From JADKAV01 sp963704075 (GTDB lineage Bacteria; Actinomycetota; Actinomycetes; S36-B12; UBA10799): DNA of 64,000 nucleotides. Shown piece after piece: positions 8,580-18,033 of the stretch (position 1 is the stretch's first letter; each line of letters starts with the position of its first letter). Position numbers and translations under genes: made by a program. The notes beneath the pieces were generated by a model. It made no database searches, was not told where the DNA came from, and worked only from the letters and a program-made list of their open reading frames with translations. The stretch spans positions 62,001 to 126,000 of the forward strand of contig CAVPGV010000006.1 of NCBI GenBank assembly GCA_963704075.1, read 5' to 3'.

Positions 8580-11489
8580 TCAGCCGCCAGCGCCGTGGCC
8601 CACGGTGTGGTTCATCGCGTGTGCGTGCAGCGACTTCTCCGTCTCGTGAGACTCCGGCGCGAGGTCGAAAGCGACTTTGCGCACCGTTCCTGTGAACGCG
8701 TACGGCGCCTTGTCCTCGTAGTCGAGGTCGACCACCAGGCCATTGTCCCGCCCGATGTCCATGCCTGCGTAACTGGTGAAGGCGATCGGAACGGTGCGTG
8801 GCATCTGGCCACCCCCGACCTTCGTGTCGTTGATGAACAGGCTCACCGTCCCGCCGCTGCCGGGTTCCGGCTTGTCCGACTCGAAGAGCATCTTCACGCG
8901 CACATCGCCGGTCGGCAGTTTCTCGCTGGCGCTCTGCTTGTACGTCTCGACGCCCAGCAGCGAGTAGGTGTGATGCAAAATCCCGTCGGCGTCGACCCAG
9001 AGGCCGAACCCGCCGATGAAGTCGGCGTTGGCCATGATGACGCCCTCCGCTCCGCCGTCGGGTACGTGCAGGTCCGCCTCGATCGCATAGGAACGACCGG
9101 CGATCCTGGGGATCATCCCGCGCTGGATGTTCTGGACATCGCCGGCGAACACGTTGCGGGTGATCGTCGGCAGCGGCGGCAGGTCGCCCAGCAGGATCGC
9201 GATGCCTGCCCACAGCGGCAGCACCCGGTTGCGATCAGCCTCCGACCACCACAGTTCCTGCAATTCCGCGACCTTGTCCTGGTTCTCGGCGGCCACATCG
9301 TGGGCCTGTGAGAAGTCGGTGCTGAGGTCGTACAGCTCCCACGGAGCGTCACGATCGGGGTCCCAGTCACCTTCGGGTCCGAACTGCTTGAGGGTTTCGG
9401 GCCGGAAGTCCCACGGGACGCGGTCGGGTTTCGACGCTGCCCACCAGCCGTCCTTGTACATGGCCCGGCCGCCGAACATCTCGAAGTACTGTTCGGTGTG
9501 CTGCTCGGGGGCGTCGGCCTCGTCGAGGGTGTACAGGAAACTCGTGCCGTCCATGGGCTCCTGCTCGATGCCGTCCACGGTGCTCGGCTCCGGAATCCCG
9601 ACGGCCTCCAGCACCGTCGGTCCGATGTCGATGCAGTGGGTGAACTGGCTGCGGACCTTCGCATCCGGCTTCACCCGCGCCGGCCAAGCGACCGCCATCG
9701 GGTCGCGGGTTCCGCCCAGGTGGCTGGCCATCTGCTTGCCCCACTGGAAGGGGGTGTTCATGGCGTGCGCCCAGGCCGCAGCCACGTGCGGTGCGGTGTG
9801 GTCGCCGCCGATCGCCTCGATCCCTCCGTAGTTGTTGATGAGTTCGAGCTGCTGGTCGGCATCGAGAACCAAGCCGTTGAGGAATGTCATCTCGTTGAAG
9901 GACCCCGTGACCGTCCCTTCCATGCTCGCGCCGTTGTCACCCCAGATGTATATGACCAGGGTGTTGTCCAGGTCGCCCATCTCTTCGATCGAGTCGAGCA
10001 GCCGGCCGACGTTCCAGTCAGCGTTCTCCTGGAACCCGGCGTAGACCTCCATCTGGCGCACGTAGAGTTTGCGTTCAGAGTCGCTCAGGGAGTCCCAGGC
10101 GGGAAAGAGGTCCGGCCGCGGTGTGAGTTCAGTGTCCTCTGGGACGATCCCCAGTTCTTTCTGGCGGGCCAGCGTGCGCTCGCGCAGAGCGTCCCACCCG
10201 TCGTCGAAGACGCCTTTGTACTTGTCGGCCCACTCAGGCGCCACGTGGTGCGGAGCGTGGGCGCAGCCGGTCGAGTAGAACAGCATCCACGGTTTCGTGA
10301 CGTCCTGGGCACGCACCGCGTGCAACCATTCCACAGCCTTGTCCGTCAGGTCGTCGGGGAAGTAGTACTGCTCACCGTCCTTGCCTTCGGGGACGCCCAG
10401 TGTGGAGTCGTCTTGGGTGATGATCGGGTCGTACTGTCCGGCCGCGCCCGACAGGAACCCCCACCAGTGGTCGAAGCCCCACGACTTGGGCCAGTGGTCG
10501 AACGGACCCGCCGCACCCTGCACGTTGTCGGGGGTGAGGTGCCACTTACCGAAGCCGCCGGTCACATAGCCGTTGTCGCGCAGGATGCGGGGCAGGGCCG
10601 CACAACTCTTGGGCTTGGCCGCGCTGTAGCCGGGGAAGGGGCCGGGGTACTCGGCGATCGAACCGAATCCGACCCGGTGCTGGTTGCGGCCGGTGAGCAG
10701 GGCGGCACGGGTCGGTGAGCACACTGCGGTCACATGGAATCGGTTGTACGTCAGCCCCATGTTCTGGACCCGGGTGAAATTGGGGGTCTTGACGGGCCCG
10801 CCGAACGAGTCGATCGAACCGAATCCGGCATCATCAATGAGGATTAGGAGCACGTTGGGAGCGTCCTCGGGTGCAGAGGCTCCCGGGATGAACGACCAAT
10901 CGGCCACGGAGTCGCGTAGCGTGCGCCCGGCGGTGCCACCGAACGCGCGATCCGGGATCGGCAGCGAGGACCGGTCCGGCTCGAACTTCCCCATCGCCTC
11001 GGCCAGGGTTCGCTTGAGTTCCTCGATGCTGGACTTGTCGGTCTCCACGACCGACTTCATCGGCGCGCCGGGCAGTGCGCGTTCGACCTGCAGCCTTTGG
11101 TCGGCGGGGAAGATACCGATGAGCACGGCGGAACCGGCTTTCAGGCTTTCGGAGACTTTGGACTCGATCTCGCTGCGGACCTTGTGTCCTGCGAACTTGC
11201 CGACGACACCACCGGCCGCCGCGCCGACCGCCACGGAGGCCAGCAACGGCGGTGCGAACAGGCCCACCAGCACGCCGACGCCACCGCCCCAGCCGGCCCC
11301 CCTGCGGCCCATGTGGTCACCGGTGTCGCGTACGCTCACCTCGCCGTTGGCATCCTTCGAGACCAGGATCATGCCTCTGCTAGCGATGTCCTTGGACTCG
11401 ACCTTCGACACGAGGTCGTCGAATTGTTCCTGGGCCGACGCCGGATCCGGGAAACCTGCTACCAGAAGCATCAAGGTGTCGCTGCTCAT
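8580..11489 (-). CDS. Arylsulfatase with N-terminal DUF1269-like membrane domain
   Basis: A 969-residue protein. Residues 1-170 resemble DUF1269 proteins: TLMLLVAGFPDPASAQEQFDDL, then a glycine-zipper hydrophobic segment (about 67-100). From about residue 210 it is a type I sulfatase: NVLLILIDDAGFG supplies metal-binding aspartates, and VCSPTRAALLTGRN (Cys257) is the CxPxR formylglycine site. A concanavalin-like C-terminal domain follows, as in large bacterial arylsulfatases. The ATG at 11489 has GGAGGAG eight bases upstream; a longer upstream frame is not favoured. Cys257 could be matured by the nearby AnSME-like enzyme. Without a clear signal peptide, and with an internal hydrophobic domain, its location is uncertain. 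Confidence 0.9.
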   Translation of the reverse strand: MSSDTLMLLVAGFPDPASAQEQFDDLVSKVESKDIASRGMILVSKDANGEVSVRDTGDHMGRRGAGWGGGVGVLVGLFAPPLLASVAVGAAAGGVVGKFAGHKVRSEIESKVSESLKAGSAVLIGIFPADQRLQVERALPGAPMKSVVETDKSSIEELKRTLAEAMGKFEPDRSSLPIPDRAFGGTAGRTLRDSVADWSFIPGASAPEDAPNVLLILIDDAGFGSIDSFGGPVKTPNFTRVQNMGLTYNRFHVTAVCSPTRAALLTGRNQHRVGFGSIAEYPGPFPGYSAAKPKSCAALPRILRDNGYVTGGFGKWHLTPDNVQGAAGPFDHWPKSWGFDHWWGFLSGAAGQYDPIITQDDSTLGVPEGKDGEQYYFPDDLTDKAVEWLHAVRAQDVTKPWMLFYSTGCAHAPHHVAPEWADKYKGVFDDGWDALRERTLARQKELGIVPEDTELTPRPDLFPAWDSLSDSERKLYVRQMEVYAGFQENADWNVGRLLDSIEEMGDLDNTLVIYIWGDNGASMEGTVTGSFNEMTFLNGLVLDADQQLELINNYGGIEAIGGDHTAPHVAAAWAHAMNTPFQWGKQMASHLGGTRDPMAVAWPARVKPDAKVRSQFTHCIDIGPTVLEAVGIPEPSTVDGIEQEPMDGTSFLYTLDEADAPEQHTEQYFEMFGGRAMYKDGWWAASKPDRVPWDFRPETLKQFGPEGDWDPDRDAPWELYDLSTDFSQAHDVAAENQDKVAELQELWWSEADRNRVLPLWAGIAILLGDLPPLPTITRNVFAGDVQNIQRGMIPRIAGRSYAIEADLHVPDGGAEGVIMANADFIGGFGLWVDADGILHHTYSLLGVETYKQSASEKLPTGDVRVKMLFESDKPEPGSGGTVSLFINDTKVGGGQMPRTVPIAFTSYAGMDIGRDNGLVVDLDYEDKAPYAFTGTVRKVAFDLAPESHETEKSLHAHAMNHTVGHGAGG

Positions 11490-11612
11490 CGCCGAGCTCC
11501 TCCCGTGGGGGCTGGCGCTGTCCACCGGCTGTGGCTCGCGTACCCGGTCTCCACGGCACGTATTGTGTGCCAACACCGTCCGTCGAGGCATCCCCCGCCT
11601 CGGGGGAGCCCC

Positions 11613-12668
11613 TCAGCCAGCCGCAGCTGCGACCACCTCGATCACGCCCAACTCGTGCCGCCGGCCATTGATGAGGACCTCGATCCTGTGCTCGCCGGGG
11701 TAGTGCCGGCGGGTGCTGTGCTGGCGGAAACTGATGGTCCGGCGCAGCGTCGCCTGGCCGTCCACGTCGACTTCCGCCCCCCGGAAGACCTTCTGGGAGG
11801 TCGAGCCGTTCGCCTTGACGAAGTGCACGACGATGTCCACCAGCACGCGGCCGTGGCCGGTCAACGTCACCTCCAGTGGCAGGGAACTGCCGATGGCGAT
11901 GCGGGGCGGCAACTCGGCCTGGGCGGTGACGGTGCTGGTGGAGTAGCCCAGGATCGCCAACGCTTGTGGATCACCGGCCTTGAGCAAGGTGCGCAGCGCA
12001 TGTTTGACCAGCCGTTCGCGGCCTTCGTACCAATGTCCGGCCACGTCCAGGGCGATCCGCGGGTTGTCCTTCGAGATGTCGTTGAGGTTGTTGGCCACGG
12101 ACCGCAGGACATACTCCGATCGGTCGTCCTTGAGCAGGTCCAGCAGCTCCAGGACCGGGCCCGGGTCACGCTGGAACTCCGGGAGACGCGTCGCCCACGG
12201 CAGGCGGGGCCTGGTTCCTTCGCTGACCAGCCGCCGCACGTGTTCGTCCGGGTCGCCGGCCCAGGTCCGCAGTATGTCCATCGTCTCGGGGTACGCGACG
12301 ATGAATGGCCTGATGCAGAACTCCGCGGTGAACAGTTTGGTGAGCACGTATTGTGCGGCCATCGACTCCTCGAACGCCGGCAGTCCGTATCGGGCGATGA
12401 AGAAGGAGTGCGGGTTGTAGAAGAACCCGTCCATGCCGTGTGGACGTTCGGTGCCCAAACTCCGCGCCACCTGTGTGACCGCCGTCGCCGGATCCGGGTC
12501 GAGGTGTTCGTGCATCACGTCCGCGACGTGTCGCGCGCGGTCCATGAGACTCAACGGCTCGAATCCGCGCAGGCAGTCGCTGACGAACGCGTCGCGGTCA
12601 ACCGGCAGGGTCTGCGCGAGCCGGTGCACGACCGCCGGTCCGAAGCTGTTCTTCAAGGGCTCGGCCAT
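11613..12668 (-). CDS. DNA alkylation repair protein, AlkC/AlkD-type
   Basis: A 351-residue HEAT-like repeat protein. Motifs include MAEPLKNSFGPAVVHRLA, ARHVADVMHEHL and a helical region with HVRRLVSEGTRPRLPWA. The latter is characteristic of AlkC-type glycosylases, which remove N3- and N7-alkylated purines without base flipping. The last ~100 residues are beta-rich (PPRIAIGSSLPLEVTLTG ... PGEHRIEVLINGRRHELG), matching the Ig-like domain found at the C-terminus of AlkC. Transcription appears leaderless from TAGGCT seven bases before the ATG, sharing bases with the divergent HIT gene promoter. Confidence 0.88.
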   Translation of the reverse strand: MAEPLKNSFGPAVVHRLAQTLPVDRDAFVSDCLRGFEPLSLMDRARHVADVMHEHLDPDPATAVTQVARSLGTERPHGMDGFFYNPHSFFIARYGLPAFEESMAAQYVLTKLFTAEFCIRPFIVAYPETMDILRTWAGDPDEHVRRLVSEGTRPRLPWATRLPEFQRDPGPVLELLDLLKDDRSEYVLRSVANNLNDISKDNPRIALDVAGHWYEGRERLVKHALRTLLKAGDPQALAILGYSTSTVTAQAELPPRIAIGSSLPLEVTLTGHGRVLVDIVVHFVKANGSTSQKVFRGAEVDVDGQATLRRTISFRQHSTRRHYPGEHRIEVLINGRRHELGVIEVVAAAAG

Positions 12669-12675
12669 GCCGGAC

Positions 12676-12685
12676 AGCCTATGCT
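12676..12685. promoter_or_regulatory. Overlapping divergent -10 elements for alkC-like and HIT genes
   Basis: Only 23 bases separate the two divergent start codons. TATGCT (12680-12685, plus) lies six bases before the HIT ATG and TAGGCT (12676-12681, minus) lies seven bases before the alkC-like ATG. The two hexamers share the central TA. Both mRNAs would be leaderless and the two polymerase complexes mutually exclusive. Confidence 0.7.
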
Positions 12686-12691
12686 CGCGCC

Positions 12692-13093
12692 ATGACCTGC
12701 ATCTTCTGTGCGATCGTGGCCGGTGACCTCCCGTGCCACCAGATCGCTGAGACCGACCGGGCCCTGGCCTTCATGGACATCAATCCCGCCACCCGCGGGC
12801 ATGCCCTGGTGATCCCCAAGAAGCACGCCGCCGACCTGATCGAGATCGCACCAGACGAACTGGCCCACTGCTCAGCCCTCGCCCAGGACATCGCGGCGCG
12901 TGCGCTGCAACGACTCGGTGCCGACGGCGTGAATCTCGTGAACGCTTGCGGGGCCGCCGCATGGCAGACGGTGTTCCACTTCCACATCCACGTCGTCCCC
13001 CGCTACGCCGGCCGCGACGGACTGGACATGCCGTGGGTCCCCACCCCCGGGGATCCGGCGGAGATCGCCGAAGCGGGCGCGCAGTTGCGCTGA
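12692..13093 (+). CDS. HIT family nucleotide hydrolase
   Basis: A 133-residue protein with the complete histidine triad HFHIHVVPR near residue 97. The N-terminal CIFCAIVAGDLPCHQIAET contains the usual CxxC half of a zinc site. The family hydrolyses nucleoside phosphoramidates or dinucleoside polyphosphates such as Ap4A. Full length for the HIT family. The ATG at 12692 is set by the promoter geometry, a -10 six bases upstream with no Shine-Dalgarno. The next gene is convergent, four bases away. Confidence 0.92.
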   Translation: MTCIFCAIVAGDLPCHQIAETDRALAFMDINPATRGHALVIPKKHAADLIEIAPDELAHCSALAQDIAARALQRLGADGVNLVNACGAAAWQTVFHFHIHVVPRYAGRDGLDMPWVPTPGDPAEIAEAGAQLR

Positions 13094-13097
13094 TATC

Positions 13098-13454
13098 TCA
13101 GGTCCTGCTGCCGACGTCCGCGCCGGGCGGGTGTCCCATCGCCCACAAAGCGCCTACGGTCAGCAGTTCCGCGGCGAACAGCACTGCCCCCCACGTGGGG
13201 GACCCGATGGCGGACAGGCCGATTGCCGCACCGGCGAACAGTGCCAGTTCCACCGCTAGCCGAATGCCCACCGGCGGGTCGAGGCGCCGACGCGGGGACA
13301 GCATGACACCCCAGACGGTGGCCGCGGCGATGACCAGGACTGCTGCGATCAGGGCGCCGACCGCAGCACTATCCGAGGCGTTGAACCCGACGATGCCAAG
13401 GGCAGCCAGAAGGGACAACTCAAGCAGGAACCGAACAGCCAACAGGATCGCCAC
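13098..13454 (-). CDS. YrdB-like (DUF2568) membrane protein
   Basis: A 118-residue protein with four hydrophobic segments. The N-terminal LLAVRFLLELSLLAALGIVGF and the central WGVMLSPRRRLDPPVGIRLAVELALF are characteristic of YrdB/DUF2568 proteins. The function is unknown. It starts at GTG 13454, 32 bases downstream of the DUF2127 gene on the same strand, so the two may form an operon. It is convergent with the HIT gene. Confidence 0.8.
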   Translation of the reverse strand: MAILLAVRFLLELSLLAALGIVGFNASDSAAVGALIAAVLVIAAATVWGVMLSPRRRLDPPVGIRLAVELALFAGAAIGLSAIGSPTWGAVLFAAELLTVGALWAMGHPPGADVGSRT

Positions 13455-13486
13455 CGCTGCACCGTCTCACCGAATGCGCCCCGCGT

Positions 13487-14263
13487 TCAAGCCGGGCCGG
13501 TCAGTGGGGCGCGCTGATCGAGATCGTCCCAGTCGACGTCCTCGGCGAGTTCGCGCTCGAGACCGGCAATACCCCCGCGAACGCCGAACAGCCGCTTGGT
13601 CCAAATCAGATAGGCGAGGATCGCGAGGTTCACCGCCATGGCCGCCACCTTGAGCGCACTGGCCTTATTGATCAATTCGTAGATCTCCAACGGCAGAAAG
13701 GCTGCGGTGGCCACCACAGTCAGGTATTCCGCCCACCTCTTCCCCTGCCAGAGGAAAAACGCCTCGACCGCCTCGAGCACGGCGTAGCCCAGCGACATGG
13801 CCGCCAGGATCCACACATGTCCGCCGTCGAGGTTGATGAGCCGGTCCAGCCACTGGGAGAAGAACTGCTGGCCACCGCGCGTCTGGTCCAACAGCGGGAG
13901 GAGTGTCTGGGCATCGCGCTGCAGGGCGGGTAGTCCGATCTCCAGCAGCACGAGCAGTACCGCCAAGGTGAGGAAGAAGACCACGTGCAGGCCACGTTCG
14001 ATGGCAATGGCCCGGATCACCACCAGTTCATCGAGGGCCTTGCCGCGCACGGGTCGGGGCGTTGGTCCTGCGTCGGCCGATTGGGGTCTTGATGAATGCA
14101 CCCAGGCGTCACACCGCAGGCATCTCGACAGGCGGGTCCCATCATCGAGGTCCATCACCATCTGGCGGCCGAAGGGCTGCGCCGTTGAGACTCCCGGTGC
14201 CACATGCCCGTACATGGAACACCACCACGTCTCGGTGCTCCAGTGTTTGGGGGCCAAGCGCAT
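13487..14263 (-). CDS. DUF2127 family membrane protein
   Basis: A 258-residue protein. The N-terminal ~75 residues are soluble with a cysteine pair (CSMYGH ... CLRCDAWV) resembling a zinc knuckle, as in actinobacterial DUF2127 proteins. The remainder has four membrane helices with FLTLAVLLVLLEIG, WILAAMSLGYAVLEAVEAFFLW and GKRWAEYLTVVATAAFLPLEIYEL motifs. I chose the ATG at 14263 because it places the cysteine motif near the N-terminus. It is divergent from the monooxygenase-like gene and upstream of the YrdB-like gene. The function is unknown. Confidence 0.85.
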   Translation of the reverse strand: MRLAPKHWSTETWWCSMYGHVAPGVSTAQPFGRQMVMDLDDGTRLSRCLRCDAWVHSSRPQSADAGPTPRPVRGKALDELVVIRAIAIERGLHVVFFLTLAVLLVLLEIGLPALQRDAQTLLPLLDQTRGGQQFFSQWLDRLINLDGGHVWILAAMSLGYAVLEAVEAFFLWQGKRWAEYLTVVATAAFLPLEIYELINKASALKVAAMAVNLAILAYLIWTKRLFGVRGGIAGLERELAEDVDWDDLDQRAPLTGPA

Positions 14264-14330
14264 TGCCACAGCGTAGCGACGGGAGCCCGCACAGTTCGGT
14301 GCTCCGCCCGGGCGTGGGAGGCTGACCCAC

Positions 14331-14648
14331 ATGATCGTTGTGACCGAGCATCGAGGCGGCGACGGATTCCTCGAACTGGCACGTTCGCTTTTGGAAGCCC
14401 TGTCCGCAGCCGAAGGGTTCCTCGACGGCAAGGTGGGTCGCAGCCCCGACGACCCGCAGGTGTGGACCGTCGTCACGTCGTGGCGCGACGTGGGTTCGAT
14501 GCGGCGCGGCTTCGGTTCGTTCGACGCGAAGGTCGCCGCGGCACCCGTGATGGTCACTGCTGCGGATCGGGTGTCCGCCTTCGAGGTGATGCTGGAGTCG
14601 ACTGGGGGCGGTGTCGAGGCTCGCTCAAGCGACCTGTCGGAGGATTGA
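14331..14648 (+). CDS. Antibiotic-biosynthesis-monooxygenase-like (dimeric alpha/beta barrel) protein
   Basis: A 105-residue protein starting MIVVTEHRGGDGFLELARSL, with AAEGFLDGKVGRSPDDPQVWTVVTSWRDVGSMRRGF. This arrangement of strand, helix and a W-containing strand is typical of the ABM/EthD-like ferredoxin fold found in small monooxygenases and heme-degrading enzymes. Catalytic residues cannot be assigned. GGGAGG lies about ten bases before the ATG. It is followed 32 bases later by the antitoxin gene but is not obviously co-regulated. Confidence 0.75.
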   Translation: MIVVTEHRGGDGFLELARSLLEALSAAEGFLDGKVGRSPDDPQVWTVVTSWRDVGSMRRGFGSFDAKVAAAPVMVTAADRVSAFEVMLESTGGGVEARSSDLSED

Positions 14649-14651
14649 CCT

Positions 14652-14674
14652 GACGACTGGTCGACGACTAGTCT
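14652..14674 (+). promoter_or_regulatory. Promoter and tandem-repeat operator of the toxin-antitoxin pair
   Basis: GACGACTGGTC (14652-14662) and GACGACTAGTC (14663-14673) are head-to-tail repeats differing at one base. The second overlaps TAGTCT (14669-14674), a -10 six bases before the GTG start of the antitoxin. Repeats at this position fit autoregulation by the Phd-type antitoxin, which is inferred from the family. Confidence 0.65.
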
Positions 14675-14680
14675 GAATGT

Positions 14681-14914
14681 GTGAAGAGTGTTGGTGCGTA
14701 CGAGGCGAAGACCCACCTGTCGGAGTTGCTCGACTCAGTGGAATCGGGCGAGACGGTGGTGATCACACGGCACGGGCATCCCGTGGCACGGCTGATCCCC
14801 GCGCGCAGTTCGAGCACGGTCGAGCAGGCCATGGCCGATCTACTGGAGATTCGCGCCAACCTTGACATGGGTTCGGACTCGATCGAGACGCTCATCGCAG
14901 AGGGTCAACGGTGA
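14681..14914 (+). CDS. Phd/YefM-family antitoxin
   Basis: A 77-residue protein with the canonical N-terminal DNA-binding fold (VGAYEAKTHLSELLDSVESGETVVITRHGHPVARLIP). The C-terminal tail would bind and neutralise the toxin. The GTG start at 14681 follows a -10 by six bases, so the message is probably leaderless. Its TGA overlaps the GTG of the toxin gene by four bases, as usual for toxin-antitoxin operons. Confidence 0.92.
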   Translation: MKSVGAYEAKTHLSELLDSVESGETVVITRHGHPVARLIPARSSSTVEQAMADLLEIRANLDMGSDSIETLIAEGQR

Positions 14915-15303
14915 CCGTCATCGACGCGTCCGCGGCCTTGGGGTTGGTGATCCCCGACGAGAGCGTGGATGATGGACGACTGCAAGACGTGGTGCGAGGT
15001 GGACAACTGCACGCCCCGGCGATATGGACGTTCGAATGTGCGAATGCCTTGACGACCGCTGTGCGCCGCGGGCGGATGACGCCGGCCGTTGCTGTGCGCG
15101 CCGCGGACACGCTGATGTCCCTGCGCGTGGAGATCCATCAAGAGTCTCGTCCGTCACCCGTCGTGCAGACGGCCCTCGAGTCGGGGCTGAGCGCGTATGA
15201 CGCCGCCTATCTCGACCTCGCGCGCCGCAGCGGGCGGGCGCTGCTTACGTTCGACCGTCGCCTGATCGGCGCCGCCGAGGCCATGGGAGTCGAGCTGGCG
15301 TAG
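14911..15303 (+). CDS. vapC: VapC-type PIN-domain toxin
   Basis: A 130-residue PIN-domain ribonuclease. Acidic residues are present: Asp5 (VIDASAAL), Glu42 (TFECANAL), Asp95 (SAYDAAYLDLA) and Asp114 (LLTFDRRL). VapC toxins cleave specific RNAs, often tRNA, using Mg2+ at this site. It starts with GTG inside the end of the antitoxin gene. The antitoxin is Phd-like rather than AbrB-like. The pair looks intact. Confidence 0.92.
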   Translation: MTVIDASAALGLVIPDESVDDGRLQDVVRGGQLHAPAIWTFECANALTTAVRRGRMTPAVAVRAADTLMSLRVEIHQESRPSPVVQTALESGLSAYDAAYLDLARRSGRALLTFDRRLIGAAEAMGVELA

Positions 15304-15498
15304 GGGGCGGTGCTTCAAGGCGGGGCTAATCGGGGAGCGTTTGGCGTCTCAGGGAGCGAATCCACGCGTGGCTCCGCTCTCGGATGGCTCAACCTCGAAC
15401 GGATCGGGTTGGCGCGCTTCCGTCGGGACCCGCCGGATCGGGTGGCGGGAGCCGTCGGAACGCTGGCGCGTTCCTCCTCCCAAATCCTTGGCCTTCCC

Positions 15499-15552
15499 GA
15501 CGCACAAGCAGACAGGGACCCCGCTGGCGCGGAGTCCCTGTCTGCTTGTGCG

Positions 15553-15554
<2 letters not shown>
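15499..15554 (-). terminator. Long perfect hairpin immediately downstream of tRNA-Pro
   Basis: Arms at 15499-15519 and 15534-15554 form a perfect 21-bp stem with a GC-rich inner extension. The hairpin begins at the last bases of the tRNA gene, so in tRNA transcription it forms right after the acceptor end. The base run after it is not a clear U tract. The most likely role is termination or 3' processing of the tRNA precursor. The 195 bases between it and vapC hold no recognised feature. Confidence 0.7.
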
Positions 15555-16539
<985 letters not shown>

Positions 16540-16605
16540 CCCACCATGGTCGCACGCGACGAAACCCGGGCGCCATGATCGAGGTCACATGACAGGATTG
16601 ATCGC

Positions 16606-17067
16606 ATGGCTCTGAAGGAAACGCTGCAGTCGGACCTACAGACTGCGATCAAGTCCCGTGACGAACTCACGGCTGCAACCCTGCGTATGGCGCTAGCCGC
16701 TGTCACCAACGCCGAAGTTGCGGGCAAGCAGGCCAGGGAACTGTCCGACGACGACGTTCTCGCTGTGCTCGACAAGGAGGCCAAGAAGCGTCGTGAGTCG
16801 GCCACGGCCTACCGCGACGCGAACCGTCCCGAACTCGCCGAGCGGGAGGAGGCCGAACTCGGTGTCCTGGAGGGCTACCTCCCACAACCGCTGACCGAGG
16901 CCGAGGTCTCCGCGATCATCGACGAGGCGATCGCTGCGGCGGCCGCTGACGGCAAGACCGGCATGGGGGCCATGGGCCCGGTGATGCAGAGGGTCACGGC
17001 CGCCACGAGGGGACGGGCGGACGGCAAGACGGTTTCGGGGATCGTGCGGGCACGACTTCAGTCGTAG
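16606..17067 (+). CDS. yqeY: GatB/YqeY domain protein
   Basis: A 153-residue protein with KETLQSDLQTAIKSRDELTAATLRMALAAV at the N-terminus and the GatB/YqeY tail DGKTGMGAMGPVMQRVTAATRGRADGKTVSGIVRARL. The domain resembles the tRNA-binding tail of amidotransferase subunit GatB. Free-standing YqeY proteins are of uncertain function, presumed to bind tRNA or RNA. Divergent from the metallophosphoesterase, and convergent with the epimerase 27 bases away. Confidence 0.93.
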   Translation: MALKETLQSDLQTAIKSRDELTAATLRMALAAVTNAEVAGKQARELSDDDVLAVLDKEAKKRRESATAYRDANRPELAEREEAELGVLEGYLPQPLTEAEVSAIIDEAIAAAAADGKTGMGAMGPVMQRVTAATRGRADGKTVSGIVRARLQS

Positions 17068-17094
17068 GACCACTCGGGCGCGCCGAATCGGGGT

Positions 17095-18018
17095 CTACGC
17101 CGGAACCGCGTTCCTTCGCAGGGTCTCGGCGATGATGTCGGGCCATGTGGTCGGCTCGAGGCCGAAGGTCTCCTGCGCGCGACTGGAGTCCATGATGAAC
17201 GGCCGGTCGAACTCGTACAGCATCTCCACGAGTTCCCCGGCATCGGCGTTGAACAGTCCGACGATGCGGAGCATTCCGCTGCCGACCGTGCGGATCTTCG
17301 GTACCGGGACGCCGAGGCCAGCGGCGAGATCGCCGATCACCTCGGCCTGGGTCCGTGGTGCCGGGCTCGGGGTGTGCCAGGCCCGGCCCCAGGCGCGTTC
17401 GTCGCCACCCACGATGCTGAGCAGCCGTGCGGCGTCGCCGGTGTAGGTCCAGGTGTGGGGCTGATCCGTGCGTCCCATGAGTGTGACGGACTTTCCCGCG
17501 CGCAGCTTCGGAATCACCCGGTCGCCGAAGTTGGTCTGCTCGCCGGCCTCGCCGATGTAGTCACTGGCGCGCACCTCCGACATCCGGATGCGGCCCTGCT
17601 CGTGCGCAGCGAGCGCCTGGTGCCACATGTCGGCCCTCACGGTGCCCTTGCGGGTGTGGCCGACCATGGGCAGATCCTCGGTCATGGGTCCATCGACCGG
17701 CCCATAGCCATAGACGTTGTTCAAGGTCACCAGTACCGCATCGTTGGCCTCCGCCGCGGCGATCAGGTTGTCGGCCATGGGTGGCCACAGGGTCTGCCAC
17801 TTGCTGTACGGGGGGTTGATGCAGTTGTAGATGACGTCGCTACCGGAGGCTGCGGCCAGCAGTTGTGACCGGTCCGAGGCGTCCGCCTGACGACCCTCGG
17901 CGTCCGGGATCGCGGTCCCCCGGCGGCTGACGAGCCGCACGTCGTGTCCCTGGTCGACGAGCATGGCGGCGAGCCGGGACCCCACCTGGCCGGCGCCGAC
18001 GATCGTGTGAGTGGTCAT
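17095..18018 (-). CDS. NAD(P)-dependent epimerase/dehydratase (extended SDR)
   Basis: A 307-residue protein. The N-terminal TIVGAGQVGSRLAAMLVDQGHDVRLVSRRG is a Rossmann dinucleotide-binding motif. The NNVYGYGPV segment lies where SDR proteins have the catalytic YxxxK, but it has no lysine, so this may be an atypical SDR acting as a sugar epimerase or NAD-binding sensor. The ATG at 18018 has GGAGG six bases upstream. The TetR gene is divergent, with paired palindromic sites between the two, so this gene is probably its target. The pair interrupts the otherwise conserved yqeY to PBP order. Confidence 0.85.
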   Translation of the reverse strand: MTTHTIVGAGQVGSRLAAMLVDQGHDVRLVSRRGTAIPDAEGRQADASDRSQLLAAASGSDVIYNCINPPYSKWQTLWPPMADNLIAAAEANDAVLVTLNNVYGYGPVDGPMTEDLPMVGHTRKGTVRADMWHQALAAHEQGRIRMSEVRASDYIGEAGEQTNFGDRVIPKLRAGKSVTLMGRTDQPHTWTYTGDAARLLSIVGGDERAWGRAWHTPSPAPRTQAEVIGDLAAGLGVPVPKIRTVGSGMLRIVGLFNADAGELVEMLYEFDRPFIMDSSRAQETFGLEPTTWPDIIAETLRRNAVPA

Positions 18019-18033
18019 GCGTTCCTCCAATAT

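Noticed and set aside
17108..18018. Frameshift in the epimerase because the YxxxK lysine is missing
   Set aside because: The frame is open from start to end with consistent residue pattern, so the atypical active site seems real.
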